A stretch of DNA of 64,000 nucleotides from assembly GCF_023264675.1 (NCBI RefSeq), contig NZ_JAHFVG010000025.1, positions 1-64,000 on the forward strand. The letters are read 5' to 3'. Positions within the stretch are counted from its first letter, which is position 1. Each line of letters opens with the position of its first letter. The notes under the pieces were generated by a model, which did not search any database, was not told where the DNA came from, and saw only the letters and a list, made by a program, of their open reading frames with translations. The translations under genes were made by a program, and so were the position numbers. Source of the DNA: Rhodococcus sp. (in: high G+C Gram-positive bacteria) (GTDB lineage Bacteria; Actinomycetota; Actinomycetes; Mycobacteriales; Mycobacteriaceae). Below are positions 25,948 through 33,137 of the stretch, piece by piece.

Positions 25948-27134
25948 CGAGGCCCGAGATTGGTCGGAGGTCTCGGCCCAACAGCGGTCGGGGAGTACAG
26001 CGCTCGCTCGTAGGCACCTCGCGGCGCCCACGTCACAAGCATTGTCCCGGCGTGGGACGCCTGGTCCCGGCCGCTGGATTTTGCGTCATACAGGGCGTTG
26101 TCGGCTGCATGCATCAGGGTGTCGATCACATGCTCGATGTGAGGATCCTCGCTGACGCCGTCGAGGGTGAGTCTCGGGTCGAGAGCTGTCCTGACGTCTG
26201 CGGTTACCGAGCCGACGCTCACCGTCACCTCGCACTCTGCTCGGACGCGTTCGAGAATCGCCGTTTCGAGCGGGCTTTCCAGTATCCGCGGGGTGAGCAC
26301 GAGGAATTCCTCGCCGCCGATACGAGAGACGATGGCGTCGTCGGAATCGGTGTCTTCGGTGGCATGGCGTAGAGCTTCGGCGATGGTGACGAGAATGCGA
26401 TCGCCCGCAGCGTGACCGAGGCTGTCGTTGACGGCCTTGAAGTGGTCGATGTCGACCACGAATGCCGAAATCTGGCCGCGATCCACGCATGCCGTGTCCA
26501 GAAGATCCTCGACGTGACTGAGCATTCCGCGCCTGTTGAGAAGGCCGGTGAGTGGGTCGGTGTTCGCGAGAACGTTGAGTCGCCCGTTCACTGCGAGCAG
26601 TGACCTACGGAGGGCGGCAATCAGAACCACCGGCACCAGCACCGTTGTCGCTGCCGCGCCCACCGCGATGCACGCGATCGGAATTCCGGACGCAGACAGA
26701 CTGATGATGGACAACCACGACGCGAGAGCGACGGAACCAGCGGTCAGAGCAGCTGTCACCCGTGGTGGCGATCCGGACGCTGCGATCGCCGGAACGACGG
26801 CGAGCATGGAGGTGACCGCACGTGTTCCCGCCGGATCCGCGATCAGATACGCGGACAGCGCAACCCCGACCATTCCGCCTGCGCCGAAGATTCCGAACTG
26901 AATGTTGTTGAGCGTTCCGACCTTGACCGCGAACAGCACGGTCACCGCGGTGAACACCAGGATGACCGTGAGCAGTGGGAATGCATTGTCGCGAAGAAAG
27001 CCCGGAGAGATCAGTGCGATCGCGAGCAGCGGAACGGCGCCGAGCGCGCTGACGACGACCATCGCGGTGCGTGAGTCGAATCGGGACAGAAAGGAATGCG
27101 GTTCTGCACGGGTACGGCGCAGCGTCGCGTTCAT
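25926..27134 (-). CDS. Membrane-bound diguanylate cyclase (GGDEF)
   Basis: 402 residues. N-terminal six hydrophobic helices (about residues 25-190: MVVVSALGAVPLLAIALI... to TTVLVPVVLIAALRRSLL) form a membrane sensor of unknown ligand. Then a GGDEF domain: DPLTGLLNRRGML, AFVVDIDHFKAVNDSLGHAAGDRIL, and the active-site SRIGGEEFLVL (GGEEF). No RxxD inhibitory site immediately upstream is visible and there is no EAL domain, so it should make c-di-GMP. Its position beside the ThiF-like gene parallels Rv1354c next to Rv1355c. Confidence 0.88.
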   Translation of the reverse strand: MNATLRRTRAEPHSFLSRFDSRTAMVVVSALGAVPLLAIALISPGFLRDNAFPLLTVILVFTAVTVLFAVKVGTLNNIQFGIFGAGGMVGVALSAYLIADPAGTRAVTSMLAVVPAIAASGSPPRVTAALTAGSVALASWLSIISLSASGIPIACIAVGAAATTVLVPVVLIAALRRSLLAVNGRLNVLANTDPLTGLLNRRGMLSHVEDLLDTACVDRGQISAFVVDIDHFKAVNDSLGHAAGDRILVTIAEALRHATEDTDSDDAIVSRIGGEEFLVLTPRILESPLETAILERVRAECEVTVSVGSVTADVRTALDPRLTLDGVSEDPHIEHVIDTLMHAADNALYDAKSSGRDQASHAGTMLVTWAPRGAYERALYSPTAVGPRPPTNLGPRQATAEE

Positions 27135-27224
27135 ATATGGATGCCCTCGGTTCGCAGTCGGTTTGTGACGGGAAGCCTATCGCGTCGATGCGGCCGGTTG
27201 GACTGACCCGACGCGGGCCGTTGG

Positions 27225-27542
27225 TCAGGGAGTGGCGCTTCCGTGCTCGCCGAGTTGCTCGCCCGGACGAGGTACCTGTATGGACCATCGTGCTCGACGT
27301 TCATCGGCAGTCTGATCCCACCACGGCGTTCCACGCTCTCCGAGTGCCACTTTGGCAGCCTGGACTCCATCGCGTGCGCGAGAAGACCCGTCGGTTGCAC
27401 GCACCTCGCGTCTCCACGCCATCAGAATCGAGCGCAACTCGGCGCCCCGAGCCTCGGGGATGTCCGGATCCGTCGCTCGCCATTTTCTGCCGTCGACGAC
27501 GATGTGGTGGCCATCGTCGGTGACCTCGGGCCCTTCCGTCAT
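27225..27542 (-). CDS. Small conserved actinobacterial protein of unknown function
   Basis: 105 residues. The pattern GHHIVVDGRKWRATDPDIPEARGAELRSILMAWRREVRA...KVALGERGTPWWDQTADERRARW is one I recognise from many actinobacterial genomes, where it is sometimes labelled biopolymer transporter Tol without support. No membrane segments or catalytic motifs. The stop is followed by the GGDEF gene after 90 bases on the same strand. Divergent from the ArsR gene at 27615. Confidence 0.7.
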   Translation of the reverse strand: MTEGPEVTDDGHHIVVDGRKWRATDPDIPEARGAELRSILMAWRREVRATDGSSRARDGVQAAKVALGERGTPWWDQTADERRARWSIQVPRPGEQLGEHGSATP

Positions 27543-27578
27543 ACCTCGACGGTAGCCGACGAGCCGCGAGCGTCGCCA

Positions 27579-27608
27579 TTGACATGCAAGCAGACGCTTG
27601 CATATGCT
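27579..27608 (+). promoter_or_regulatory. Promoter with overlapping ArsR operator
   Basis: Consensus -35 TTGACA (27579-27584), 18-base spacer, -10 TATGCT (27603-27608); transcription would start near 27615, the GTG start codon itself, giving a leaderless mRNA. A perfect 8-bp dyad, ATGCAAGC then AGAC then GCTTGCAT (27584-27603), fills the spacer, so regulator binding would exclude RNA polymerase. Confidence 0.75.
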
Positions 27609-27614
27609 CGATTC

Positions 27615-27914
27615 GTGAACGAGGAGTCGGGGGCGGAGATGTTCAAAGCGCTGTCGGATCCCACTCGTCGTCTGATTCTGGACGAGTTGGTGGCTCGGGA
27701 CAGTCAGACACTGTTCGAGCTGTGCACCCGCCTGATATCAGCCCACGGCATCGGTTCGTCGCGACAAGCGGTGTCGCAACATCTCGAAGTGCTGGAGAGG
27801 GCAGGTCTGGTGCGCGTGGAGCGCAAGGGCCGCTACAAGTTTCACTTCATCGACACCGATCCACTGAGGCAGATCGCCGAACGGTGGCCAGCACCCATTC
27901 AGGAGAATTCATGA
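27615..27914 (+). CDS. ArsR-family transcriptional regulator
   Basis: 99 residues from the GTG at 27615; the ATG at 27639 would truncate the helix-turn-helix entry. Domain: MFKALSDPTRRLILDELVARDSQTLFELCTRL...GSSRQAVSQHLEVLERAGLVRVERKGRYKFHF. No metal ligand motif. First gene of an operon with a VOC protein (ATGA overlap) and a dehydrogenase. The palindrome in its promoter indicates autorepression. Confidence 0.87.
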   Translation: MNEESGAEMFKALSDPTRRLILDELVARDSQTLFELCTRLISAHGIGSSRQAVSQHLEVLERAGLVRVERKGRYKFHFIDTDPLRQIAERWPAPIQENS

Positions 27915-28300
27915 AGATCTACATCACCAGTCTCATGGTCACCGATCAGGACAAGGCTCTCGATTTCTATACCGATGTGCTGGGGTTCGTGAAGAAGCAC
28001 GAGATCCCGCTCGGTGCTCACAAGTGGCTCACGCTCGTGAGCCCCGGCAACGAGGACGGTCCCGAGCTGGGCTTGGAACCAGCCGACCATCCCGCCGTCG
28101 CACCGTTTCGGGAGGCGTTGATGGCCGACGGAATTCCATCCACGTCGTTCGCCGTCGACGATGTGCAGGCCGAGTACGAGCGGCTGATCGAGCGCGGGGT
28201 CGTGTTCACTCAGAAGCCGACGGACATGGGACCGGTCACCGTCGCCACGTTCGACGACACCTGTGGCAACCTGATCCAGATCTCCAGCTATGCAGGCTGA
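27911..28300 (+). CDS. VOC/glyoxalase-family protein
   Basis: 129 residues. Vicinal-oxygen-chelate fold: KIYITSLMVTDQDKALDFYTDVLGFVKKHEIPLG at the start and VVFTQKPTDMGPVTVATFDDTCGNLIQISSY at the end, with paired beta-alpha-beta-beta-beta units. The usual metal ligands are only partly obvious (no clear N-terminal His). Translationally coupled to the ArsR gene and overlapping the next gene by 11 bases. Could be a dioxygenase, lyase or resistance-type binding protein. Confidence 0.85.
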   Translation: MKIYITSLMVTDQDKALDFYTDVLGFVKKHEIPLGAHKWLTLVSPGNEDGPELGLEPADHPAVAPFREALMADGIPSTSFAVDDVQAEYERLIERGVVFTQKPTDMGPVTVATFDDTCGNLIQISSYAG

Positions 28301-29057
28301 GGTAAAGACGACCAGGACGGTCCTCGTTACCGGGGCATCACGCGGGATCGGCCGTGCGATTGCTCGCGCCTTCGCCGAGCAGGGCGACACCGTTGTCGTG
28401 CACTGCAATTCCCGAAGTGATGATGCCGTGGCAACGCTGTCCGGTCTGGTCGGCGCAGGCCACCGGATCGTGCGAGGCGACTTGACCGACCCCGAGGAAG
28501 TTCGCCGGGTGGTGGACGAAGCGGTGGGCGAAGGTGGACTGGACGTTCTGGTGAACAATGCCGCCCACATGGAGCCGCATCCGATAGCCGAGTCGTCCTA
28601 CGAGCAGTGGCAGGGGGCGTGGAGTCGCACAGTGGATGTCAATCTCGTTGCAGCAGCACATGCGTCGTACTGCGCCGCGAATGCGATGATCGCCGGAGGG
28701 AGGCGCGGGCACATCGTCAACATCGCCTCGCGCGGCGCCTTCCGCGGCGAACCCGATCACCCTGCCTACGGCGCGAGCAAGGCCGCGTTGATCGCCATGG
28801 GGCAGTCCTTGGCTGTTTCGCTTGCGCCGCACAATATCTCGGTAACCTCCGTGGCTCCGGGATTTGTCGAGACCGAGAGAGTCGCGTCCCGATTGGTGGG
28901 CGACGAGGGTGCGCTGATCCGCAGTCAGAGCCCATTCGGACGCGTCGGCACGCCGGACGAGGTTGCCTCCGCCGTGCTGTATCTCGCTTCGAGTGAAGCG
29001 ATGTGGTCGTCCGGTACAGTGCTCGACGTCAACGGAGCGTCTCACCTTCGGATGTGA
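28290..29057 (+). CDS. Short-chain dehydrogenase/reductase
   Basis: 255 residues. TGASRGIGRAIA cofactor motif, VNNAAH, catalytic Ser in IVNIASRGAFRG, Tyr-Lys in YGASKAALIA, and the C-terminal VLDVNGASHLRM typical of FabG-like enzymes. HCNSRSDDA after beta-2 suggests NADP(H). Overlaps the VOC gene, so it is the third gene of the ArsR operon. Substrate unknown. Confidence 0.88.
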   Translation: MQAEVKTTRTVLVTGASRGIGRAIARAFAEQGDTVVVHCNSRSDDAVATLSGLVGAGHRIVRGDLTDPEEVRRVVDEAVGEGGLDVLVNNAAHMEPHPIAESSYEQWQGAWSRTVDVNLVAAAHASYCAANAMIAGGRRGHIVNIASRGAFRGEPDHPAYGASKAALIAMGQSLAVSLAPHNISVTSVAPGFVETERVASRLVGDEGALIRSQSPFGRVGTPDEVASAVLYLASSEAMWSSGTVLDVNGASHLRM

Positions 29058-29099
29058 CCTCGGTTCGGTGGTCGACCGACCGGTCGCTGGACTGGTCGG

Positions 29100-29492
29100 C
29101 TAAAAGCTGTCGCCGGTTCGCCAGGGCATCTCTTGCAGTGTCCAGGTGTTGTCGTCCGGATCGGCGAAGCCTGCGTATTTGACCCCGCCGCCCACATCTT
29201 CGACATCTCCCACAGCGACGCCGCGTTCGATCAGTGCTGACCTCGATGCTTCGATGTCCTCGACCACCAGATGCAGCCCCTTGGTGGATCCGGGCGCCAT
29301 GGAATACGCCGGCAAGCCGGTACCCATGCTGATGGAACACGCCGATCCCGGCGGAGTCAGCTGAACCACCCGAACGCCGGGAGCGGGTTGGACGTCGACG
29401 TCGGCGACGAATCCAAGGCTCTCGGTATAGAAGGCCTTTGCCCGGTCGACGTCCGCTACTGCGATGGGAACCAATTCCAGCTTCATCTTCAT
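29100..29492 (-). CDS. VOC/glyoxalase-family protein
   Basis: 130 residues. VPIAVADVDRAKAFYTESLGFVADVDVQPAPGVRVVQLTPPGSACSI and GLHLVVEDIEASRSALIERGV...GGVKYAGFADPDDNTWTLQEMPW show the two-module VOC fold; the DPDDNTW end resembles the glyoxalase-like group with FxDPDGN. AGGAG lies eight bases before the ATG at 29492. Convergent with the dehydrogenase. Not a close copy of the VOC protein at 27911. Confidence 0.86.
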   Translation of the reverse strand: MKMKLELVPIAVADVDRAKAFYTESLGFVADVDVQPAPGVRVVQLTPPGSACSISMGTGLPAYSMAPGSTKGLHLVVEDIEASRSALIERGVAVGDVEDVGGGVKYAGFADPDDNTWTLQEMPWRTGDSF

Positions 29493-29588
29493 TCGGGTGC
29501 TCCTGTTTTGCGGCGTCGTGAATCATTGTCGGTTCGGTCTTCCCGAAGTTACCGGGTCTGCGGGGTCGGTCCTACCGGGAGGAGTGAA

Positions 29589-30140
29589 TCATCCGAAGTC
29601 GACGGCATCCGACGTGATGGCGGCGGCCACGCGACCCGGTGCAGTCTGATTGCCCCAGTAGAGGTTGGTGTGGGCGATCACCTGCTGTGGGGGAGGGGCA
29701 CCCCATTCGCTGAGGTCCTCGGTCGTGTGAGCATCGGTGACGAGCGTCACGTCGTATCCTCGGGCCAGCGCACCGTGGAGTGTGCTTCGGATGCAGAAGT
29801 CGGTTTGAGCGCCGACCACGACGAGGCTTCCGATACCGAGTTCGGCCAGAACGGATTCCAGTTCGGTGTCCTCGAATGCGTCGCCGTAGCGCTTGTGAAT
29901 CAGCGGTTCGGATTCTTGCCGCACCAATCGGGGGACGTACTCCCAGCCAGAAGTCCCCTGCACCAGCTGCTCCGAAGAATGCTGAACCCAGACGATCGGC
30001 GTGGCCTCGGCTCTGGCCTTCGTCACGAGCTCGCCGATGTTCTGCACGACGATGTCGGCGTCGACGGACGCGGACATCACGTCGTTCTGAACGTCGATCA
30101 CGAGCAACGCGGTTCTCGGCCGATCGGTGAGTGTCGTCAT
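29589..30140 (-). CDS. Isochorismatase-family cysteine hydrolase
   Basis: 183 residues. The catalytic triad pattern is visible: Asp in ALLVIDVQND, Lys in LIHKRYGDAF and Cys in GAQTDFCIRSTLHGALARGYDVTLV. Family enzymes hydrolyse isochorismate, nicotinamide or other amides. The substrate cannot be assigned from the sequence. Single gene, divergent from the sigma factor at 30325. Confidence 0.88.
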   Translation of the reverse strand: MTTLTDRPRTALLVIDVQNDVMSASVDADIVVQNIGELVTKARAEATPIVWVQHSSEQLVQGTSGWEYVPRLVRQESEPLIHKRYGDAFEDTELESVLAELGIGSLVVVGAQTDFCIRSTLHGALARGYDVTLVTDAHTTEDLSEWGAPPPQQVIAHTNLYWGNQTAPGRVAAAITSDAVDFG

Positions 30141-30324
30141 ACTTGTCAGGATAGCGACGGCGACCGACAGAAATTCAGTTTCTCGTTATGCGTACGAACG
30201 ATTTTCGCGAATTCGGTATACCGCGCATTCGTCGTGGCCGGGGTGTATCAATTGCATGTATCAACAGATGTCGGTGTCCCTCCTGATCGGTGTGACCACG
30301 ATTGATGCCGTGGACGGGGGTCCC

Positions 30325-30948
30325 ATGGAATGCACTACCGAACCTGCCGACGAAACTCCGGCGCGCCCGAAAACAGAGTCCGACCGTGAACTGTGGTTCA
30401 CCGCGGGCCGTCATTTCGGGACATGGAGGCGTAACGGGGATTCGACAGAATTCGACGCGCTCGTTCGATTGCTGACGCCTGTGCTGTGGCACGTCGTCCG
30501 GGCAGCTGGAACGGACGAAGAGCAGGCACGAGATGTGCTGCAAACCGTGTGGCTCGCGTTGGTCCGCACGCCGGACTCGGTCCGTGACGAGCGTGCCGTC
30601 GGGCACTGGCTGGTGGTGTCGGCGCGTCGTGAATCGTGGCGAGTCGTCAAACGAGATCGCAGCATGATCGTCGTCGACCCTGCGCTGGTGCCTGAGCCGT
30701 TGCCGGTGGCCTCGGCCGAGTTCGATGCCCTTGCGGCATCGGAGTCGGAGATGTTGTGGCGGGTCGTCGGCACACAGTCGGAGCGCTGCAGGAGGCTTGT
30801 TCGAGTCGCCGCCAGCCTCGAACTCAGCGACTACCGCTCACTGGCCGAAGAACTTCACCTCGCGATCGGAAGTCTGGGAACGATCCGTCGGCGCTGCCTC
30901 GACGCACTTCGCTCCGATCTCGCACGAGCGGGGATGACTCGTGGCTGA
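30325..30948 (+). CDS. ECF-like sigma-70 family RNA polymerase sigma factor
   Basis: 207 residues from the ATG at 30325 (GGGGG upstream; in-frame starts upstream, for example ATG 30256, are possible). Region 2 is FDALVRLLTPVLWHVVRAAGTDEEQARDVLQTVWLALVRTPDSVRDERAVGHWLVVSARRESWRVV; region 4 is SERCRRLVRVAASLELSDYRSLAEELHLAIGSLGTIRRRCLDALRSDL, the form seen in actinobacterial sigma factors of the CHAT-linked type I recall. No anti-sigma gene follows. Overlaps the next gene by 8 bases. Likely directs transcription of the downstream protease genes. Confidence 0.85.
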   Translation: MECTTEPADETPARPKTESDRELWFTAGRHFGTWRRNGDSTEFDALVRLLTPVLWHVVRAAGTDEEQARDVLQTVWLALVRTPDSVRDERAVGHWLVVSARRESWRVVKRDRSMIVVDPALVPEPLPVASAEFDALAASESEMLWRVVGTQSERCRRLVRVAASLELSDYRSLAEELHLAIGSLGTIRRRCLDALRSDLARAGMTRG

Positions 30949-31444
30949 CGTGGACTGGTCGGCAGACCGCGACCTTCTCGGTCGACTGAGTTCGATGTGG
31001 GAGGCCCACGACCCACCCCCGGTAGGACTGGCCGACGACATCATTACTTTCGTCGCTGCCGCTGGGATGGAGCGTGAGTGGGAACTGTTGCGCGAAGTCG
31101 GCGTCGGCGAGTTGGTCGGAGTCCGAGACGACTCCGACGTACGCACCTTCGAGTTCCAACTCGACCGCATCGGCCTACTGGTGCGCATCGCACCGGAATC
31201 GATGACGCACAGCCGCATGGATGGTTGGTTGACGCTCCACTCCGACGGCGACGGCGACATCGACAGCGATGTCGACGGCGAGGGCGTGGCGGTAACTCTG
31301 GTGACCGACGACGGCGAACGGACGACGTCAACGGACGACAACGGACGATTCGAATTCAGCAGGCTCGGTGGGCGGAACTGGAGACTGAGATTCGCCTCGC
31401 CCGACGGGACGGCGCTCGTACAGACACCCGAACGGGCACGTTGA
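30941..31444 (+). CDS. Small protein with a C-terminal carboxypeptidase-regulatory-like domain
   Basis: 167 residues from a GTG at 30941. N-terminal part (DRDLLGRLSSMWEAHDPPPVGLADDIITFVAA) is helical and resembles proteins that accompany such sigma factors. The C-terminal beta part (GEGVAVTLVTDDGERTTSTDDNGRFEFSRLGGRNWRLRF) reads as a carboxypeptidase-regulatory-like/Ig-like fold. A very acidic run DGDGDIDSDVDGEG joins them. No membrane segment, so it is not a classical anti-sigma factor, but it occupies that position and may modulate the sigma factor or link it to the proteases. Confidence 0.7.
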   Translation: MADVDWSADRDLLGRLSSMWEAHDPPPVGLADDIITFVAAAGMEREWELLREVGVGELVGVRDDSDVRTFEFQLDRIGLLVRIAPESMTHSRMDGWLTLHSDGDGDIDSDVDGEGVAVTLVTDDGERTTSTDDNGRFEFSRLGGRNWRLRFASPDGTALVQTPERAR

Positions 31445-31456
31445 CCGAACGGCAAC

Positions 31457-31541
31457 GAGACAGGTGAGACAGCGAGACAGGTGAGACAGCGAGACAGGTG
31501 AGACAGCGAGACAGGTCAGACAACGAGACAGGTGAGACAAC
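31457..31541. repeat. Five tandem 17-bp repeats upstream of the subtilase gene
   Basis: GAGACAGGTGAGACAGC three times (31457, 31474, 31491), then GAGACAGGTCAGACAAC and GAGACAGGTGAGACAAC. The array begins 12 bases after a stop codon and ends 15 bases before the start of the subtilase gene, so it forms the 5' leader of the next cistron. No spacers, so not a CRISPR array. Confidence 0.9.
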
Positions 31542-31556
31542 GATGGAGAGGGCACG

Positions 31557-33137
31557 ATGACCAGTGGGCAGCCTGTGGAACGTTGGCGAAAGATCCCGAA
31601 TGTGGCGATCGGTGTACCCGGAGATCCGGACCATGTCCACGAACAAAGTCCCACGGTATACGTTCGCGACACCGTACTCGTTGCGCGCTTCGCGTCCGCC
31701 GAGGACGACTCGTTCGCCGGGCTGGAAGACACTGCATCACAACTCGGTTGGGTCATTGCTCGTGAGCGAGATGCGGACGACCGTAGACCGATGACGATTC
31801 GATTCGTCTCGACGGCGCAAGACGGCAGCCGGACCGAACGCGTCGTGACTCGGATGTTCATCGCGGCGACGGGGCGATCGACGGTCCCTACCGTCGACGC
31901 GGCCACCCTGCTCCGCGCGTACAACGCCGTGGACAGGTCCGGCGACGGGGTCGATGTGCAGCTCGAACATGTCCTGGGGCTCGGACCGTTCATGTCTCCC
32001 TTCATGAGTCCCTTCATGTCCCCGTTCATGTCGCCGTTCATGTCGCCGTTCATGAGTCCGTTCATGTCCGGCTCGTCTCCTGTTGGTTCGTATGCGGTTC
32101 CGGGTGCAGGAGGACGGCAGCCGGTTGCGTACGTCGGGCCACCACCGGCCAGGCGCGCCGACGACCAGGTTCAGGGTCGACGCCCCCGAGTTGCCATTCT
32201 GGACACCGGATGCGGCACCCACGACTGGCTCGGATTCGTCGCCAGGGGCGTCGACCAGCCGACCGTCATCGGAATCGACGATCCAGGCACCGACCCCGAG
32301 ATCTATCCGGATCTGCTCGGCCCGCTCGACGGTCAGATGGATCCCCTCGTCGGGCACGGGACGTTCATCACCGGCCTCGTACATCAGGAGGCCCCCGATG
32401 CCGACATACTCACGGTTCGGGTGCTGCACGGCGACGGAACCGTGTACGAGGCCGACGTCGTGGCCGCGTTGGCCGGTCTGTTGGATTACGTTCTGTCGGC
32501 CGACGAGCATCGAATCGACGTGGTGAACCTCTCTCTCGGCTTCTATCACGAGGACGTCCTCGACCCGACGTTCCCGTCGGAGGTGCGCAGGTTGCTCGTC
32601 GAACTCAGAAGAACCGGGGCCGTGATCGTGGCGTCCGCCGGGAACGACGCCACCACCAGGCCGTGCTATCCGGCAGCGTTCTCGCGTGATCCGGAGGATT
32701 CCGATCTTGCGCCGTTGTTGTCCGTCACGGCCGACAACCCGAACGGCACCACCGCATTGTTCTCCAATTCCGGGGACTGGATCGACGTGTCGATCGTGGG
32801 AGCTTCGGTGATCAGCACCATGCCGGACTTCGGTGCAGGCGCAGAACCGTTGGCACGTACCGGCACGGGTGGAGCGGACGCGAATCGAGAGTCTCTCGAT
32901 CCCGACGACTACCTCGGCGGCTTCGGGGTATGGAGCGGAACCTCGTTCGCAGCACCGATCGTGGCAGGGCGAATCGCAGCGGCACTGGCGGATCGGGTCT
33001 CGTCGACGACGACCGCGGCCGAGCGCGTGGCGCTGGCGCAGCGTGCTGTCGCGGACGTGCGCACGACCATCGCCGCGGAGAAGCAGGCACTGCGAGCGAA
33101 GTTCGATGCACGTCGATCCCGGAATCGACCACGGTGA
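31557..33137 (+). CDS. Subtilase (S8) protease with an N-terminal extension and an FMSP repeat
   Basis: 526 residues. No signal peptide (MTSGQPVERWRKIPN). An N-terminal region of about 140 residues of unknown fold is joined by seven FMSP-type repeats (residues 145-171) and a Pro/Gly-rich linker to an S8 catalytic domain with intact triad: Asp216 (AILDTGCG), His267 (GHGTF), Ser463 (GTSFAAP), plus the oxyanion Asn in ASAGNDAT. GGAGAGG precedes the ATG. Ends by a GTGA overlap with the TPR-CHAT gene, so the two are translated together. Cytoplasmic location is inferred from the lack of an export signal. Confidence 0.85.
   Translation: MTSGQPVERWRKIPNVAIGVPGDPDHVHEQSPTVYVRDTVLVARFASAEDDSFAGLEDTASQLGWVIARERDADDRRPMTIRFVSTAQDGSRTERVVTRMFIAATGRSTVPTVDAATLLRAYNAVDRSGDGVDVQLEHVLGLGPFMSPFMSPFMSPFMSPFMSPFMSPFMSGSSPVGSYAVPGAGGRQPVAYVGPPPARRADDQVQGRRPRVAILDTGCGTHDWLGFVARGVDQPTVIGIDDPGTDPEIYPDLLGPLDGQMDPLVGHGTFITGLVHQEAPDADILTVRVLHGDGTVYEADVVAALAGLLDYVLSADEHRIDVVNLSLGFYHEDVLDPTFPSEVRRLLVELRRTGAVIVASAGNDATTRPCYPAAFSRDPEDSDLAPLLSVTADNPNGTTALFSNSGDWIDVSIVGASVISTMPDFGAGAEPLARTGTGGADANRESLDPDDYLGGFGVWSGTSFAAPIVAGRIAAALADRVSSTTTAAERVALAQRAVADVRTTIAAEKQALRAKFDARRSRNRPR
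31989..32069 (+). repeat. Sevenfold 12-bp coding repeat (FMSP)
   Basis: Units TTCATGTCNCCN start at 31989 and recur every 12 bases up to 32061. Codons vary synonymously (TCT/AGT/TCC/TCG, CCC/CCG), so the peptide repeat is kept by selection rather than only by recent duplication. Each unit contains an ATG in frame. Confidence 0.9.

Noticed and set aside
25047..26372. Long plus-strand open frame overlapping the acyltransferase and GGDEF genes
   Set aside because: Arg-rich out-of-frame translation crossing two genes supported by motifs; a shadow frame.
30941..31444. Classical anti-sigma factor partner of the ECF-like sigma factor
   Set aside because: It is in the right position but has no transmembrane helix and no HxxxCxxC zinc anti-sigma motif; the C-terminal fold looks carboxypeptidase-regulatory-like instead.
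31457..31541. CRISPR-like array
   Set aside because: The five repeats follow one another directly with no spacers and the unit is only 17 bp; there are no cas genes nearby.
31328..32065. Minus-strand frame across the 17-bp and FMSP repeats
   Set aside because: Its repetitive sequence merely reflects the DNA repeats on the other strand; the plus-strand genes have start signals, catalytic motifs and overlapping stops.
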